NCBI GenBank assembly: GCA_964383535.1
Contig: CAYLHS010000005.1
Location: forward strand, 1 to 48,325
Origin: CAYLHS01 sp964383535
Lineage (GTDB): Bacteria > Actinomycetota > Acidimicrobiia > Spongiisociales > UBA4744
Length of the DNA: 48,325 bases
Direction: 5' to 3'
Shown here: positions 17,004 through 25,551 of the stretch, one piece after another
Position numbering within the stretch: the first letter of the stretch is position 1
Layout: each line of letters begins with the position of its first letter
Position numbers and translations under genes: made by a program
The notes under the pieces: generated by a model
Database searches by the model: none
Told to the model about the DNA's origin: nothing
The model's input: only the letters and a program-made list of their open reading frames with translations

Positions 17004-18302
17004 ATGGCATTGAAGGAAGCCCTAGAACGGAAGGTCGACGAGTGGAGGCCGCGGACGACCCGTCTGATCAAGGAGTTCGGAGATGTCAAGGTCTCGGACG
17101 TCTCGATCTCTCAGGCGATCGGCGGAGCAAGGGGTGTACGGTGCCTCGTCACAGACATCTCCTATCTCGACCCGAATGAAGGGATCCGCTTCCGTGGCCA
17201 CACGATCCCAGAGACCCTTGCGATGCTCCCGAAGGTCCCTGGAAAGGAGATGCCCTACGTCGAAGGTCACATCTACCTGCTGCTGACAGGCGAGATGCCC
17301 ACTGAGGACGATGTCGCCGATCTGGTCGAGGATCTCAAGCGCCGAAGGGGGGTTCCCGGCTACGTGTTCAACATGCTTCGGGCGATGCCGCTCGACACCC
17401 ACCCGATGACGATGTTCTCAGCCGGCATCCTGGCCATGCAGCGCGAGTCCGAGTATGTGAAGGCGTACAACGCAGGCCTTGGCAAGATGGATCACTGGCA
17501 GCCGACCCTGGACGACGCGTTGAACCTGTGGGCGAGACTCCCCGAGCTCGGTGCGTTCATCTACCGTCTCAAGTACAAGGGCGACACGCCGATCGCACCG
17601 GACCCGAATCTGGATTTGGGAGGCGACTTCGCCCACATGATGGGCATCGACGATCCGTATGACGACGTCGCTCGCCTCTATTTCATCCTCCACTCGGACC
17701 ACGAGAGCGGCAACGTCAGCGCGCACACCGGCCACCTGGTCGCGAGTGCCCTCTCCGACGTGTACTACGCGACTTCGGCGATGATCGACGGGCTCGCCGG
17801 CCCACTCCACGGCCTTGCCAACCAGGAGGTCCTGCGTTGGATCCAGGGTGTGATGGACAAGATGGGTGGCGTGGTGCCGACCGAGGAGAGGATGAAGGAG
17901 TTCGTCTGGGAGACCCTCAACTCCGGACAGGTGATCCCCGGGTTCGGGCACGCCGTTCTGCGCAAGACCGACCCCAGGTACGCAGAACAGCGCAACTTCT
18001 GCCTGAAGCACCTCCCTGACGATCCCATCTTCAAGTACGTGGACGTCCTGTACAAGGTCGTTCCACCGATCCTGGAGCAGCAGGGCAAGGCAAAGAACCC
18101 GTGGCCGAACGTGGATGCGCAGTCAGGTGTCATCCAGTGGCACTACGGCTTGCAGGAGTACGACTTCTACACCGTGCTCTTCGGAATCGGGCGCTCCCTC
18201 GGGGTCCTGTCGAACATCGTGTGGGACAGGGCGCTCGGATACCCGATCGAGCGGCCGAAGTCACTGACGACGCCGATGCTTGAAGAGATCGCCGGGGCCT
18301 AG
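17004..18302 (+). CDS. gltA: Citrate synthase, eukaryotic (mitochondrial) type
   Basis: Condenses acetyl-CoA and oxaloacetate. The 432-aa sequence carries DGLAGPLHGLANQEVL with catalytic His269, PGFGHAVLRKTDPRY with His316, and NVDAQSG with Asp371, corresponding to His274, His320 and Asp375 of the pig enzyme. The surrounding residues (SAHTGHLVASALSD, KHLPDDPIFK) resemble mitochondrial enzymes rather than the usual bacterial hexameric or methylcitrate types. A bacterial family of this kind is known in Geobacteraceae. AAGGAGG sits 4 nt before the ATG. It lies 71 bp after the EF-G paralogue and may share its transcript. Confidence 0.95.
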   Translation: MALKEALERKVDEWRPRTTRLIKEFGDVKVSDVSISQAIGGARGVRCLVTDISYLDPNEGIRFRGHTIPETLAMLPKVPGKEMPYVEGHIYLLLTGEMPTEDDVADLVEDLKRRRGVPGYVFNMLRAMPLDTHPMTMFSAGILAMQRESEYVKAYNAGLGKMDHWQPTLDDALNLWARLPELGAFIYRLKYKGDTPIAPDPNLDLGGDFAHMMGIDDPYDDVARLYFILHSDHESGNVSAHTGHLVASALSDVYYATSAMIDGLAGPLHGLANQEVLRWIQGVMDKMGGVVPTEERMKEFVWETLNSGQVIPGFGHAVLRKTDPRYAEQRNFCLKHLPDDPIFKYVDVLYKVVPPILEQQGKAKNPWPNVDAQSGVIQWHYGLQEYDFYTVLFGIGRSLGVLSNIVWDRALGYPIERPKSLTTPMLEEIAGA

Positions 18303-18305
18303 CCG

Positions 18306-18339
18306 AGATGGTGAGGGTCCCCACGGACCCTCACCATCT
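18306..18339 (+). terminator. Strong hairpin after citrate synthase
   Basis: A perfect 15-bp stem (18306-18320 with 18325-18339) closes a CCAC loop, starting 4 bp after the citrate synthase stop. There is no T-run after it, as is common for actinobacterial terminators. It could also act as an mRNA 3'-end stabiliser. Confidence 0.65.
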
Positions 18340-18340
18340 G

Positions 18341-18434
18341 CGCCTTGTACCTGGTATTCGACCGTTGGCGTGAACCGACTGCGGGGTGAGCCGCACCTCG
18401 CAGGACGCAACGTGGTGCGAAATACGAAGGAGGG
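18341..18434 (+). repeat. Interspersed intergenic repeat, copy A
   Basis: A roughly 90-bp element. It starts near CTTGTACCTGGTA, has a core GCGGGGTGAGCCGCACC (18381-18397) and ends near AATACGAAGG. The core matches copy B at 37.9 kb in 15 of 17 positions. A reverse-strand match is copy C at 43.8 kb. It lies between the convergent citrate synthase and MMPL genes. Nature unknown: REP-like element, MITE remnant or structured RNA. Confidence 0.5.
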
Positions 18435-18465
18435 CCGGGGTGAGTGTTGCTCGCCCCTCCTTTTT
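18427..18465 (+). terminator. Rho-independent terminator between convergent genes
   Basis: An inner 8-bp stem (18437-18444 with 18450-18457, one G-U) is extended by alternative pairing of AAGGAG (18427-18432) with CTCCTT (18457-18462), and is followed by a run of T to 18465. It immediately abuts the MMPL stop codon on the other strand. It is the only hairpin in the window with a clear T-tract. Confidence 0.55.
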
Positions 18466-21017
18466 CACTCCTCCAAGAATCCGTGGGCGGCGAGCCGCTC
18501 CCTGTCGAACGTCGTGGCATGGCGACGTCGATGCCACGAATCCCACAGAGCGAGCATCGACGGCAACACCAGCACCGACGCCACCAGCGCCGCGCCGAGC
18601 GCGAACACCGTCACCTCACCCATCTGCTGCATCGGCTTGAGCGATGAGGTCATCAGGATGCCGAAACCGGCCATCGTCGTGAACGCGGAGCCGGCCAGCG
18701 CGGCGCCCGTGTGTCGAGCAGTGGATCGGATCGCTTCTTCTTGGTCCTCATACCGGATCCGGTCCTCCTCGAACCTGTGCGTCACATGGATCGTGAACGG
18801 TACGCCAATGCCGATCGCCATCGCCGAGAGGGTGGCGGTCACCGGATTGAACGAGATACCGAACATGGCCATCATCCCGAACGTCCACAACACGACCAGC
18901 GCCACCGGTGCAATCGTGATCACGCCGAGGAATGGTCTCCTCGTCTCGAACCAGAAGTTCGCGATCAGCAGCAGCATCGCAACGAGGATCGCCACGAACA
19001 GCGATCGAACCTGTGAGCTCGACAGCTTGTCGATGACCACCGACGAGATGATGTTGGTCGACGTGGGCGTCGCCGTCAGTCCTGCGTCCTTCACCGGCGT
19101 GAAATCCGCGTTCAGGTCGGCAAGCAATGCACTCGCCCGCTCCTCCCCCGCGGACGTCGAGATCACGAATTGGGCCGCCGTATACGCTCCGTCGGAGTCC
19201 CGGTGCAGCACGCGTCCCGCCGCCTCCGGCGATGCCGCCATGGCTGCGTCGTAGATGGCAGAGACGTCTGCGCCCGACGAAACACTCATGTCCGGTTGGA
19301 GCCCGGCCGCGCCGGCGGCCTGCATGAATGCCTGGTCTCCCGACCGGGCCAACGTCGCAATCACGCTCAGTGGAGACTCGGCGGCGGCGAACCCGCCATA
19401 CGTCACGACATCCGGGGTATCGGAGAGGCTGTTCGATGCATCGAGCATCGCCGCGTATGCCCCCGGCGAAGCCACATCACCCTTGATGAGCACATTCGTC
19501 TGCTCGCCGAAGCCTCCGGAGAACTCTCTGTCGAGTGTCTTGAAGGCAACAACTGACGGGGAGTCGGCAGGCAGGAAGTCGATGAAGCTGAACGTCGTCT
19601 TGAGCTGGCTGAGCCCGTAGGCGCCCAGTCCCCCGAGAAGAAGCGCAACGACCAGGGTGATAACAGGAACGCGTTCCGCGAGCACGGCCGTTCGAGCGGC
19701 GATTCGCGGCAACGCCCGCTCGGTGGTGCCTGCCACGAACGACTCGGGGTGGAGCCGATCGTCGCGCTCGGCGCGGCGATCGAGCACGAGTCTGATCGCC
19801 GGCAGCAGTGTGAGCATCAGCACGAATGCTGCAACGATTCCTGTCGCGGTCAGGATGCCGAAGTCCTTCAGACCCGGAATCGGCGAGATGAGGTTGGTGA
19901 GGAAGCCGACCGCGGTCGTGATCGTCGCGAGGATGAGGGCCACACCCACCGTGCTGATCGCCCGAGTGGAGGCCCCGGCGACGCTTCTCCCCTGGCTGAT
20001 CTCTTCTCGATAACGCCCGGTGAGGTGAATCGCGTAGTCGACTCCGAGACCGATGAGCAGGATGGGGATGATCTGTGTGATCTCGTTGAGGTTCCCGACG
20101 ACATCGAGATGATCAGGGCCGAGCAGAACGGCGAGTCCCTGCATCCACACGATCGCCGTCATGATCACGAGCATCGTCAGCGCCACGTCGGCTGCGGTGC
20201 GTCGCAAGCTGCTCCAGCGCGAACGGCCGCCTCGGGGGCGCACCCAATACACGTACCCGAGAATGAGCAGGATGATCAGAAACGCACTGATGAACAGCCG
20301 CCCGACCTCCTTGGAGAAGTCGAACTCGCTGCCGAACAGCAACAGGGTGCTGAAGGCCTGTACATGGATACTGCCACTCGTGTACTGCTCGGCGGCATCC
20401 GCTGCGGCCTGCTCGACGTCGACGATCCCGCCGAGATCATTCCCGCCCTCCATCGCGGACGTATCCAGAAAGACCACCACGAGCCCGGCTGGCGCAACCG
20501 TCTCGTCGAAGTTCGTGTTGGTAGAAACCAGCGCCTTGAGGTAATCGGCCTGGCCGGCGGGAGCCTGCGACAGGCTGAGCGCGTAGAGCTGCTGTACCTG
20601 TGCGTCGCTCAACGATCCCAACGGGATGCTCTGCATGGTGGCACCCTGGATTACTCCTGACAGGTAGGAGACGATGCCCGCCCGATCGGCTCGGTCGGAG
20701 ATATAGGGACCGGCGTCGCTCGCTCTGATCGCGTCCTCGATCTTCTGCACCGTCGCGACTCCGTCGGCCGAGATCACGTTGTCACCGGTGAGGATGATCT
20801 GGAGCGTTTGCTCGTTCCCGCCGGTGGAGAACAACTGCTCGATCTCCCTCGACGCCTGGATCTCCGGCGTGTCGGGAGCGAACCCCTCTTGGCCGGATGC
20901 AACCACTGAGCGGGACGCGAACGTCCCCAGCACCGCTGTTATCAACACAACAACTGCGAGCGTCCACCACGGCCATCGTCGAACGACGGTGGAGATTGCG
21001 GCTACCAATCGCTTCAC
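18465..21017 (-). CDS. MMPL/RND superfamily transporter
   Basis: The 850-aa membrane protein shows two repeats of one helix, a large extracytoplasmic domain and a five-to-six-helix bundle, about 12 helices in all. Repeat-1 motif GLGVDYAIHLTGRYREE and repeat-2 motif AIGIGVPFTIHVTHRFEED carry the conserved polar residues near helix 4 and 10 used for proton coupling. MMPL proteins export lipids or hydrophobic compounds; the substrate is not readable. The GTG at 21017 lies behind GGAGGGAG. It is 59 bp downstream of thrS. Confidence 0.88.
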   Translation of the reverse strand: MKRLVAAISTVVRRWPWWTLAVVVLITAVLGTFASRSVVASGQEGFAPDTPEIQASREIEQLFSTGGNEQTLQIILTGDNVISADGVATVQKIEDAIRASDAGPYISDRADRAGIVSYLSGVIQGATMQSIPLGSLSDAQVQQLYALSLSQAPAGQADYLKALVSTNTNFDETVAPAGLVVVFLDTSAMEGGNDLGGIVDVEQAAADAAEQYTSGSIHVQAFSTLLLFGSEFDFSKEVGRLFISAFLIILLILGYVYWVRPRGGRSRWSSLRRTAADVALTMLVIMTAIVWMQGLAVLLGPDHLDVVGNLNEITQIIPILLIGLGVDYAIHLTGRYREEISQGRSVAGASTRAISTVGVALILATITTAVGFLTNLISPIPGLKDFGILTATGIVAAFVLMLTLLPAIRLVLDRRAERDDRLHPESFVAGTTERALPRIAARTAVLAERVPVITLVVALLLGGLGAYGLSQLKTTFSFIDFLPADSPSVVAFKTLDREFSGGFGEQTNVLIKGDVASPGAYAAMLDASNSLSDTPDVVTYGGFAAAESPLSVIATLARSGDQAFMQAAGAAGLQPDMSVSSGADVSAIYDAAMAASPEAAGRVLHRDSDGAYTAAQFVISTSAGEERASALLADLNADFTPVKDAGLTATPTSTNIISSVVIDKLSSSQVRSLFVAILVAMLLLIANFWFETRRPFLGVITIAPVALVVLWTFGMMAMFGISFNPVTATLSAMAIGIGVPFTIHVTHRFEEDRIRYEDQEEAIRSTARHTGAALAGSAFTTMAGFGILMTSSLKPMQQMGEVTVFALGAALVASVLVLPSMLALWDSWHRRRHATTFDRERLAAHGFLEE

Positions 21018-21076
21018 AGAGACTCCCTCCGAACGAGGTCAGGATATGTGCTTGCCGGAGTTTGCAGAAATCGCAG

Positions 21077-23002
21077 CTAGCGGGGTGGTTGCGCCGCGGC
21101 CGTGAGCCGTGCGATGGCCTCCTCCAACGGTACCCCGCGGTCCTCGTGTTCGGCGTCGTAGCGGCGGTATCCGACACTGCCGGCAGCCACATCCTTGTCA
21201 CCCACGACCAAGACGACGGGCACCTTCAGCGACAGCGCTCGCCTGATCTTCTCGCCGACCGTCTCCGAGGTGCTGTCCACGTCCACACGAATCCCGGCGG
21301 CGCCCACCGAGTTCGCCACCTCCCCCGCATAGCCGAGGTGTCGATCGGCCACGGGGATGATTGCCGCCTGGACGGGAGCGAGCCACGCCGGGAAAGCGCC
21401 CGCGTAGTGCTCCACGAGGATCCCAAAGAATCGCTCTACTGAGCCGAACAGGGCACGGTGGATCATGACCGGGCGCTCGCGGGTGTTCTCGGCACTCGTG
21501 TACTCGATACCGAACCGCTCCGGCGTCGAGAAGTCCACCTGGATGGTCGACAGCTGCCACTTACGACCGATTGCATCCTTGATGTGCACATCGATCTTGG
21601 GGCCGTAGAAGGCACCTTCGCCCTCGGCGACGTCGTGTGTGAGCTCGGCCGTGGCGAGGGACTTCGCAAGCGCAGCCGTCGCGATCTCCCACAGCTCGAC
21701 TTCCCCGACGTACTTCTCGGGTCTCGTCGACAGTTCGGCCTCGAATTCCTCGAAGCCGAAATCGCGGAGCACCATGAGGACGAAGTCGAGGAGGTTCTGC
21801 AACTCAGGGCCGATCTGGTCGAGGGTGCAGAAGATGTGGCTGTCGTCCTGAGTGAAGCCCCTCGCCCTCAGCAGGCCGTGAACGACGCCCGATCGTTCGT
21901 ATCGGTACACGGTTCCGAGCTCGAAGAGCCGCAGTGGCAGCTCACGGTACGACCTCGACCGGCTCTTGTAGATGAGTACGTGGAAGGGACAGTTCATCGG
22001 TTTCACGATGTACGGGTCGCCGTGGTCGAGCTCCAGAGCCGGGTACATGTTGTCGGCATAGAACCCGAGATGTCCAGAGGTCTCCCAGAGCTGCGCCTTG
22101 GCGACATGAGGGGAGACGACGAGTTGGTAGTCGTTCGCGAGGTGGACACCGCGGCTGTAGTCCTCGATCACTTTGCGAATCAGGCCGCCCCTGGGATGCC
22201 ACACCGCCAATCCGGACCCGAGCTCAGGTGGAAACGAGAACAGGTCCAGCTCCGTCCCGAGCTTGCGGTGATCCCGTCGCTCCGCCTCTACCAGGCGATG
22301 CAGATAGGCATCCAGCGCCTTCTGGTCTTCCCACGCAGTTCCATAGATCCGCTGGAGCTGTGGGCGATGCTCGTCTCCGCGCCAGTACGCGCCGGCAGAT
22401 CGAAGAAGCTTGAAGGCTCTCACCCTCGCCGTCGATGGCACGTGCGGTCCTCTGCACAAATCGACGAATCCATCGTTCCGGTAGACGGAAATGACCGATC
22501 CCATCTCAGAGGCGTCGACCGACTGGATGATCTCGGTCTTGAACGGCTGGTCGGAGAACATCTCGAGCGCTTCGGACTCCGAGACCTCTTCTCTCACGAA
22601 CGGCTGGTCGGCGGCAACGATCTCTCGCATTCGCTCCTCGATCCGCTCGAGATCCTCCGGGGCGAAAGGACGGCCGATATCGAAGTCGTAGTAGAAGCCG
22701 TCCTCGATGGCCGGCCCAATCGCGAATCGGGCACCCTCGAACATCGACAGGACCGCCTGGGCCATGACGTGTGCCGCCGAGTGCCGAAGCACGTGGCGGC
22801 CCTCGTCCGTCCCAACGGTGACGATTTCGATCCTCCCACCGTGGTCGAGCGGGCGGGACAAGTCGGCGAGGACGCCGTCGAGCTTGATCGCAACTGCCGC
22901 AGCGGCAAGTCGTGGGCCGATGTCGCCGGCGATTTCCAATCCGCTGACGCCTTGGGGGTAGCTCCTTCGGGAGCCGTCGGGAAACTCGATATCGATGGAC
23001 AC
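21077..23002 (-). CDS. thrS: Threonine-tRNA ligase
   Basis: Charges tRNA-Thr in the cytosol. The 641-aa protein has an N-terminal TGS domain (IEFPDGSRRSYPQGVSG), the HxxxH editing domain (LRHSAAHVMAQAV), the class II catalytic core with KPMNCPFH bearing the zinc Cys, and RALFGSVERFFGILVEHYAG as motif 3, then the anticodon domain. I start at GTG 23002, preceded by GAGG at 5 nt; this gives the standard length. Sequence further upstream belongs to the divergent gene region. Confidence 0.96.
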   Translation of the reverse strand: MSIDIEFPDGSRRSYPQGVSGLEIAGDIGPRLAAAAVAIKLDGVLADLSRPLDHGGRIEIVTVGTDEGRHVLRHSAAHVMAQAVLSMFEGARFAIGPAIEDGFYYDFDIGRPFAPEDLERIEERMREIVAADQPFVREEVSESEALEMFSDQPFKTEIIQSVDASEMGSVISVYRNDGFVDLCRGPHVPSTARVRAFKLLRSAGAYWRGDEHRPQLQRIYGTAWEDQKALDAYLHRLVEAERRDHRKLGTELDLFSFPPELGSGLAVWHPRGGLIRKVIEDYSRGVHLANDYQLVVSPHVAKAQLWETSGHLGFYADNMYPALELDHGDPYIVKPMNCPFHVLIYKSRSRSYRELPLRLFELGTVYRYERSGVVHGLLRARGFTQDDSHIFCTLDQIGPELQNLLDFVLMVLRDFGFEEFEAELSTRPEKYVGEVELWEIATAALAKSLATAELTHDVAEGEGAFYGPKIDVHIKDAIGRKWQLSTIQVDFSTPERFGIEYTSAENTRERPVMIHRALFGSVERFFGILVEHYAGAFPAWLAPVQAAIIPVADRHLGYAGEVANSVGAAGIRVDVDSTSETVGEKIRRALSLKVPVVLVVGDKDVAAGSVGYRRYDAEHEDRGVPLEEAIARLTAAAQPPR

Positions 23003-23078
23003 GCCCACCTCATTGCTCTTGTCTGGTGTAGCGTAAACGAAGGCGCTCCAATCGCCGATCGCTTTGGAGGGAGTTGAG

Positions 23079-23897
23079 GTGCAAGCACGACAGATCGCGA
23101 CCCTGCTCGCGAATGGTGCGGGGATACACCCTTTGTCCTCGGGCACCAACAGCGTGTTTCGCCTCACGGCTACCGGCGGCAGCACATCCATTCTCAAGGT
23201 GTATGGATCACCGTCCTACCAACGACGCGAGCGAAGGGCGCTCGAGGCGCTCGATGGCCTGGAAGGGCTGCCGTCGATCATCGAGTGGGGTGCCACCGAA
23301 GGTGCGGACTGGGTTCGTTTCGAAGACCACGGTCGGTGGAACCTGGCATCGATTCCGGGAGACAGCAAGGCCGCCTCCAAGGCCGGAGCCCTGCTGCGCC
23401 ACCTCCACGAGGCAGACTTCTCGCGCCTCTCGAATCTCGAGGAAGGCATCGGGTCCACCTGGATGGAGACGGCGCTCCGCGGCAACTTCGCCCGGCTCGA
23501 ACGATACCGACGCCGGCTCAACGTCCCCTCGGCGGTGTTCGACCGAGCTACCGATCTCTCGTTCCCCAAGGCCGGTCCACCGCGAGGGTGCCACACCCGT
23601 CCATCTCCTTCGGCGTTCGTCATCAATGATGCCGGCACGGTCACGTTGACGGGCTGGACGTGGGCCACGCTCGCTCCACCCGAGTGGGACTACACCTTCT
23701 CCTACTGGCTGCTATCCAGGCATGAAGGTGCAGGCGACGCGTTCGCGAGTGGGTACGGCGCAACGGTGGATCCCGAGGTCCTCAAGGCGTGGATCGTCTT
23801 CCACATCACCGCTCACCTCCTTCGAGAGGCCGAGAGCAGGGACGGCAGGCTCGATGATCTCCGCCCGTACGTGGATCAACTCGACGCGGCGATCTGA
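23079..23897 (+). CDS. APH/choline-kinase-fold protein, probably catalytically degenerate
   Basis: The 272-aa protein resembles aminoglycoside phosphotransferase-like kinases. It has an N-lobe with SGTNSVFRL and SILKVYG (candidate ATP-site Lys), QRRERRALEAL, and an AGALLRHLHEADF helix typical of the family. At the catalytic loop, where relatives have HGDxHxxN, it reads CHTRPSPSAFVIND, and the later metal Asp segment (IDW or IDF) reads TGWTW. Both catalytic Asp residues appear lost, so it is a likely pseudokinase or an enzyme with other chemistry. The GTG at 23079 follows GGAGGG by 7 nt. Divergent from thrS. Confidence 0.65.
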   Translation: MQARQIATLLANGAGIHPLSSGTNSVFRLTATGGSTSILKVYGSPSYQRRERRALEALDGLEGLPSIIEWGATEGADWVRFEDHGRWNLASIPGDSKAASKAGALLRHLHEADFSRLSNLEEGIGSTWMETALRGNFARLERYRRRLNVPSAVFDRATDLSFPKAGPPRGCHTRPSPSAFVINDAGTVTLTGWTWATLAPPEWDYTFSYWLLSRHEGAGDAFASGYGATVDPEVLKAWIVFHITAHLLREAESRDGRLDDLRPYVDQLDAAI

Positions 23898-24056
23898 CGC
23901 CTCCCCATCCTGCTCCGAGCGGCGTGCCATCTCCTTATGGCATGATCTTCCAGATGACTAGCTCGGCCGGCGCAAACTTCGGTTGGCCCGCCGGAGTCCC
24001 GGATTCCGGCCGCGCGCGGTGGTACTTTGACCACGGTAGGCGCGAATGGAGACGTC

Positions 24057-24317
24057 GTGGTCCGGGGCTGCAAAGCGCATCAGTTCAGTGAGTCCATCGC
24101 CGTCGGTGGCGGCATCGTACGGGCCACCTGTACTCGATGCGGCGCCGTTCATCTCGATCTCGCTCGACACGATTCTCCCGTGAAAGCCCGTCTCTTCCGG
24201 TCGGTTCGAGGCAAGTGGATCGCGTGGGAGCCTGATGTCGTCTCCCCTGTTCGGTACGAGCGGACGTTCGGCAAGCCCGTCGAACGACGGAGAAGACCTC
24301 GGTCCGCGGTGGCCTAG
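24057..24317 (+). CDS. Small CxxC-containing hypothetical protein
   Basis: An 86-aa reading frame from GTG 24057, preceded by GGAG at 5 nt. It contains GCKAHQF near the start and ATCTRCGAVHLDL about residue 30, giving Cys-His plus CxxC(x3)H that could bind one zinc. The C-terminus is basic (VERRRRPRS). No family recognised. An in-frame TTG at 24027 has no ribosome site. Together with the next gene it forms a pair of small cysteine-motif proteins before the patatin gene. Confidence 0.5.
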   Translation: MVRGCKAHQFSESIAVGGGIVRATCTRCGAVHLDLARHDSPVKARLFRSVRGKWIAWEPDVVSPVRYERTFGKPVERRRRPRSAVA

Positions 24318-24377
24318 ATCGCGAAATCCTTCCCTAATGGGACTGCGGCCCATACACTCGCGACGAGAGGAGGACCC

Positions 24378-24593
24378 TTGGCGCAGTTGCTCGTCGCAGC
24401 ATCGATCATCACGGTGCTCATTCTGGTCGCCGGAAGTCGTTTTCGAGACACCAACGAGGGTCTCGAGGTGCACGCTTGGGCGGAGGTATACCGAGTCGCA
24501 ACGGAGCTGCCATGCCCCTGGTGCGGCGCGGAAACCGAAGAATCCGATTCTGCATGTCCGAACTGCCGGCGAGCGTTCGGAGTCACCGTCTGA
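24378..24593 (+). CDS. Small membrane-anchored zinc-ribbon protein
   Basis: A 71-aa protein starting at TTG 24378 with AGGAGG four nt upstream. An N-terminal hydrophobic helix (about residues 3-18) is followed by a short linker and a C-terminal double CxxC zinc ribbon (CPWCGAE...CPNCRRAF). The fold resembles zinc-ribbon stubs seen on many small membrane proteins. Function unknown. It ends 13 bp before the patatin gene and is probably co-transcribed with it. Confidence 0.6.
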   Translation: MAQLLVAASIITVLILVAGSRFRDTNEGLEVHAWAEVYRVATELPCPWCGAETEESDSACPNCRRAFGVTV

Positions 24594-24606
24594 GTAATCT
24601 GCTTTC

Positions 24607-25551
24607 GTGAGCAGAGTGGGTCTCATCCTCGGGGGTGGGGGCGTTACCGGCGCCTCGTTTCATCTCGCAGCGCTTCTCGCGCTCGAGATGGCGACTGGAT
24701 GGGATCCAACGACGGCCGATGTCATCGTCGGGACGTCAGCCGGGTCGTTCGCTGCCGCGATCGTTCGTTCGGGCAGCCTCTCGCTCGACAGCATCGTCCG
24801 TCCGGGCGAACGTCAAGAAGATGTTGAAGCGCGGATCCGGTCATGGGTCTACAAGAAGAAACCACTCAACGGAGTCGGGCGGTGGATCCGTCGCGGCCTC
24901 ATCCCGAGCTTGCGGCATCCGGGTGTCACCTCTCTGTTCGGTGCGCCCGGTCGGTTCGACCCGTCGGGAATCGGAGACTGGGTCGCCGCCCAGGCGCCTT
25001 CCATCGCAGACACGTGGCCCGAGAGACCGACGGTCGTCGTTGCCTACAGTCTCGAGGACCGGAGGCGGATGGCTTTCGGAACGACCGGTGCTCCCGACGT
25101 CACCTTGCGGGACGCGGTCTCGGCGTCATCCGCCGTTCCCGTGCTCTTCGATCCCCACGTCATCAAAGGGAAGAGCTACATAGACGGTGGTGTCACGTCA
25201 GGGACCAACGCCGACCTCGTTCTCGGGAATCCCGAACCACTCGATTTCCTCCTCGTCCTCGCGCCCATGGCGGCAGAGGCTCAGAGGAACGGTGCCCTCT
25301 TCTACGAAGCTTTGTTCGACCGGGTCGGCCGATCCGCACTTCACGACGAACTCCAAGCGGTGGCGACGGCATGGCCCGACACCGACACCCTCGTCCTGAG
25401 ACCCACACCGGCAGTGCTCGGCGCAATGCGCCCCAACCCGATGGATCCTGCGCGGGCGGTGCCAACGTTCGTCCGCACACTCGCATCGCTGCGATCCCGG
25501 CTCGCCAGGCGCGAGGTCTGGCAGGTCCTCGAACGCTACCTCGTGGCCTGA
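24607..25551 (+). CDS. Patatin-like phospholipase
   Basis: The 314-aa protein has the oxyanion-hole loop ILGGGGVTGASFH, the nucleophile elbow GTSAG and the catalytic aspartate in YIDGGVTSG, so the Ser-Asp dyad is complete. Such enzymes hydrolyse acyl esters of membrane lipids or storage lipids. There is no signal peptide, implying cytosolic action. Start is GTG 24607. The 3' end overlaps the convergent adenine deaminase gene by 16 bp, leaving no room for a terminator. Confidence 0.85.
   Translation: MSRVGLILGGGGVTGASFHLAALLALEMATGWDPTTADVIVGTSAGSFAAAIVRSGSLSLDSIVRPGERQEDVEARIRSWVYKKKPLNGVGRWIRRGLIPSLRHPGVTSLFGAPGRFDPSGIGDWVAAQAPSIADTWPERPTVVVAYSLEDRRRMAFGTTGAPDVTLRDAVSASSAVPVLFDPHVIKGKSYIDGGVTSGTNADLVLGNPEPLDFLLVLAPMAAEAQRNGALFYEALFDRVGRSALHDELQAVATAWPDTDTLVLRPTPAVLGAMRPNPMDPARAVPTFVRTLASLRSRLARREVWQVLERYLVA

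Noticed and set aside
23925..23942. TGCCAT/ATGGCA hairpin after the APH-fold gene
   Set aside because: Six-bp AT-containing stem without T-run; terminator not supported. The rest of this 159-bp gap shows no other feature.
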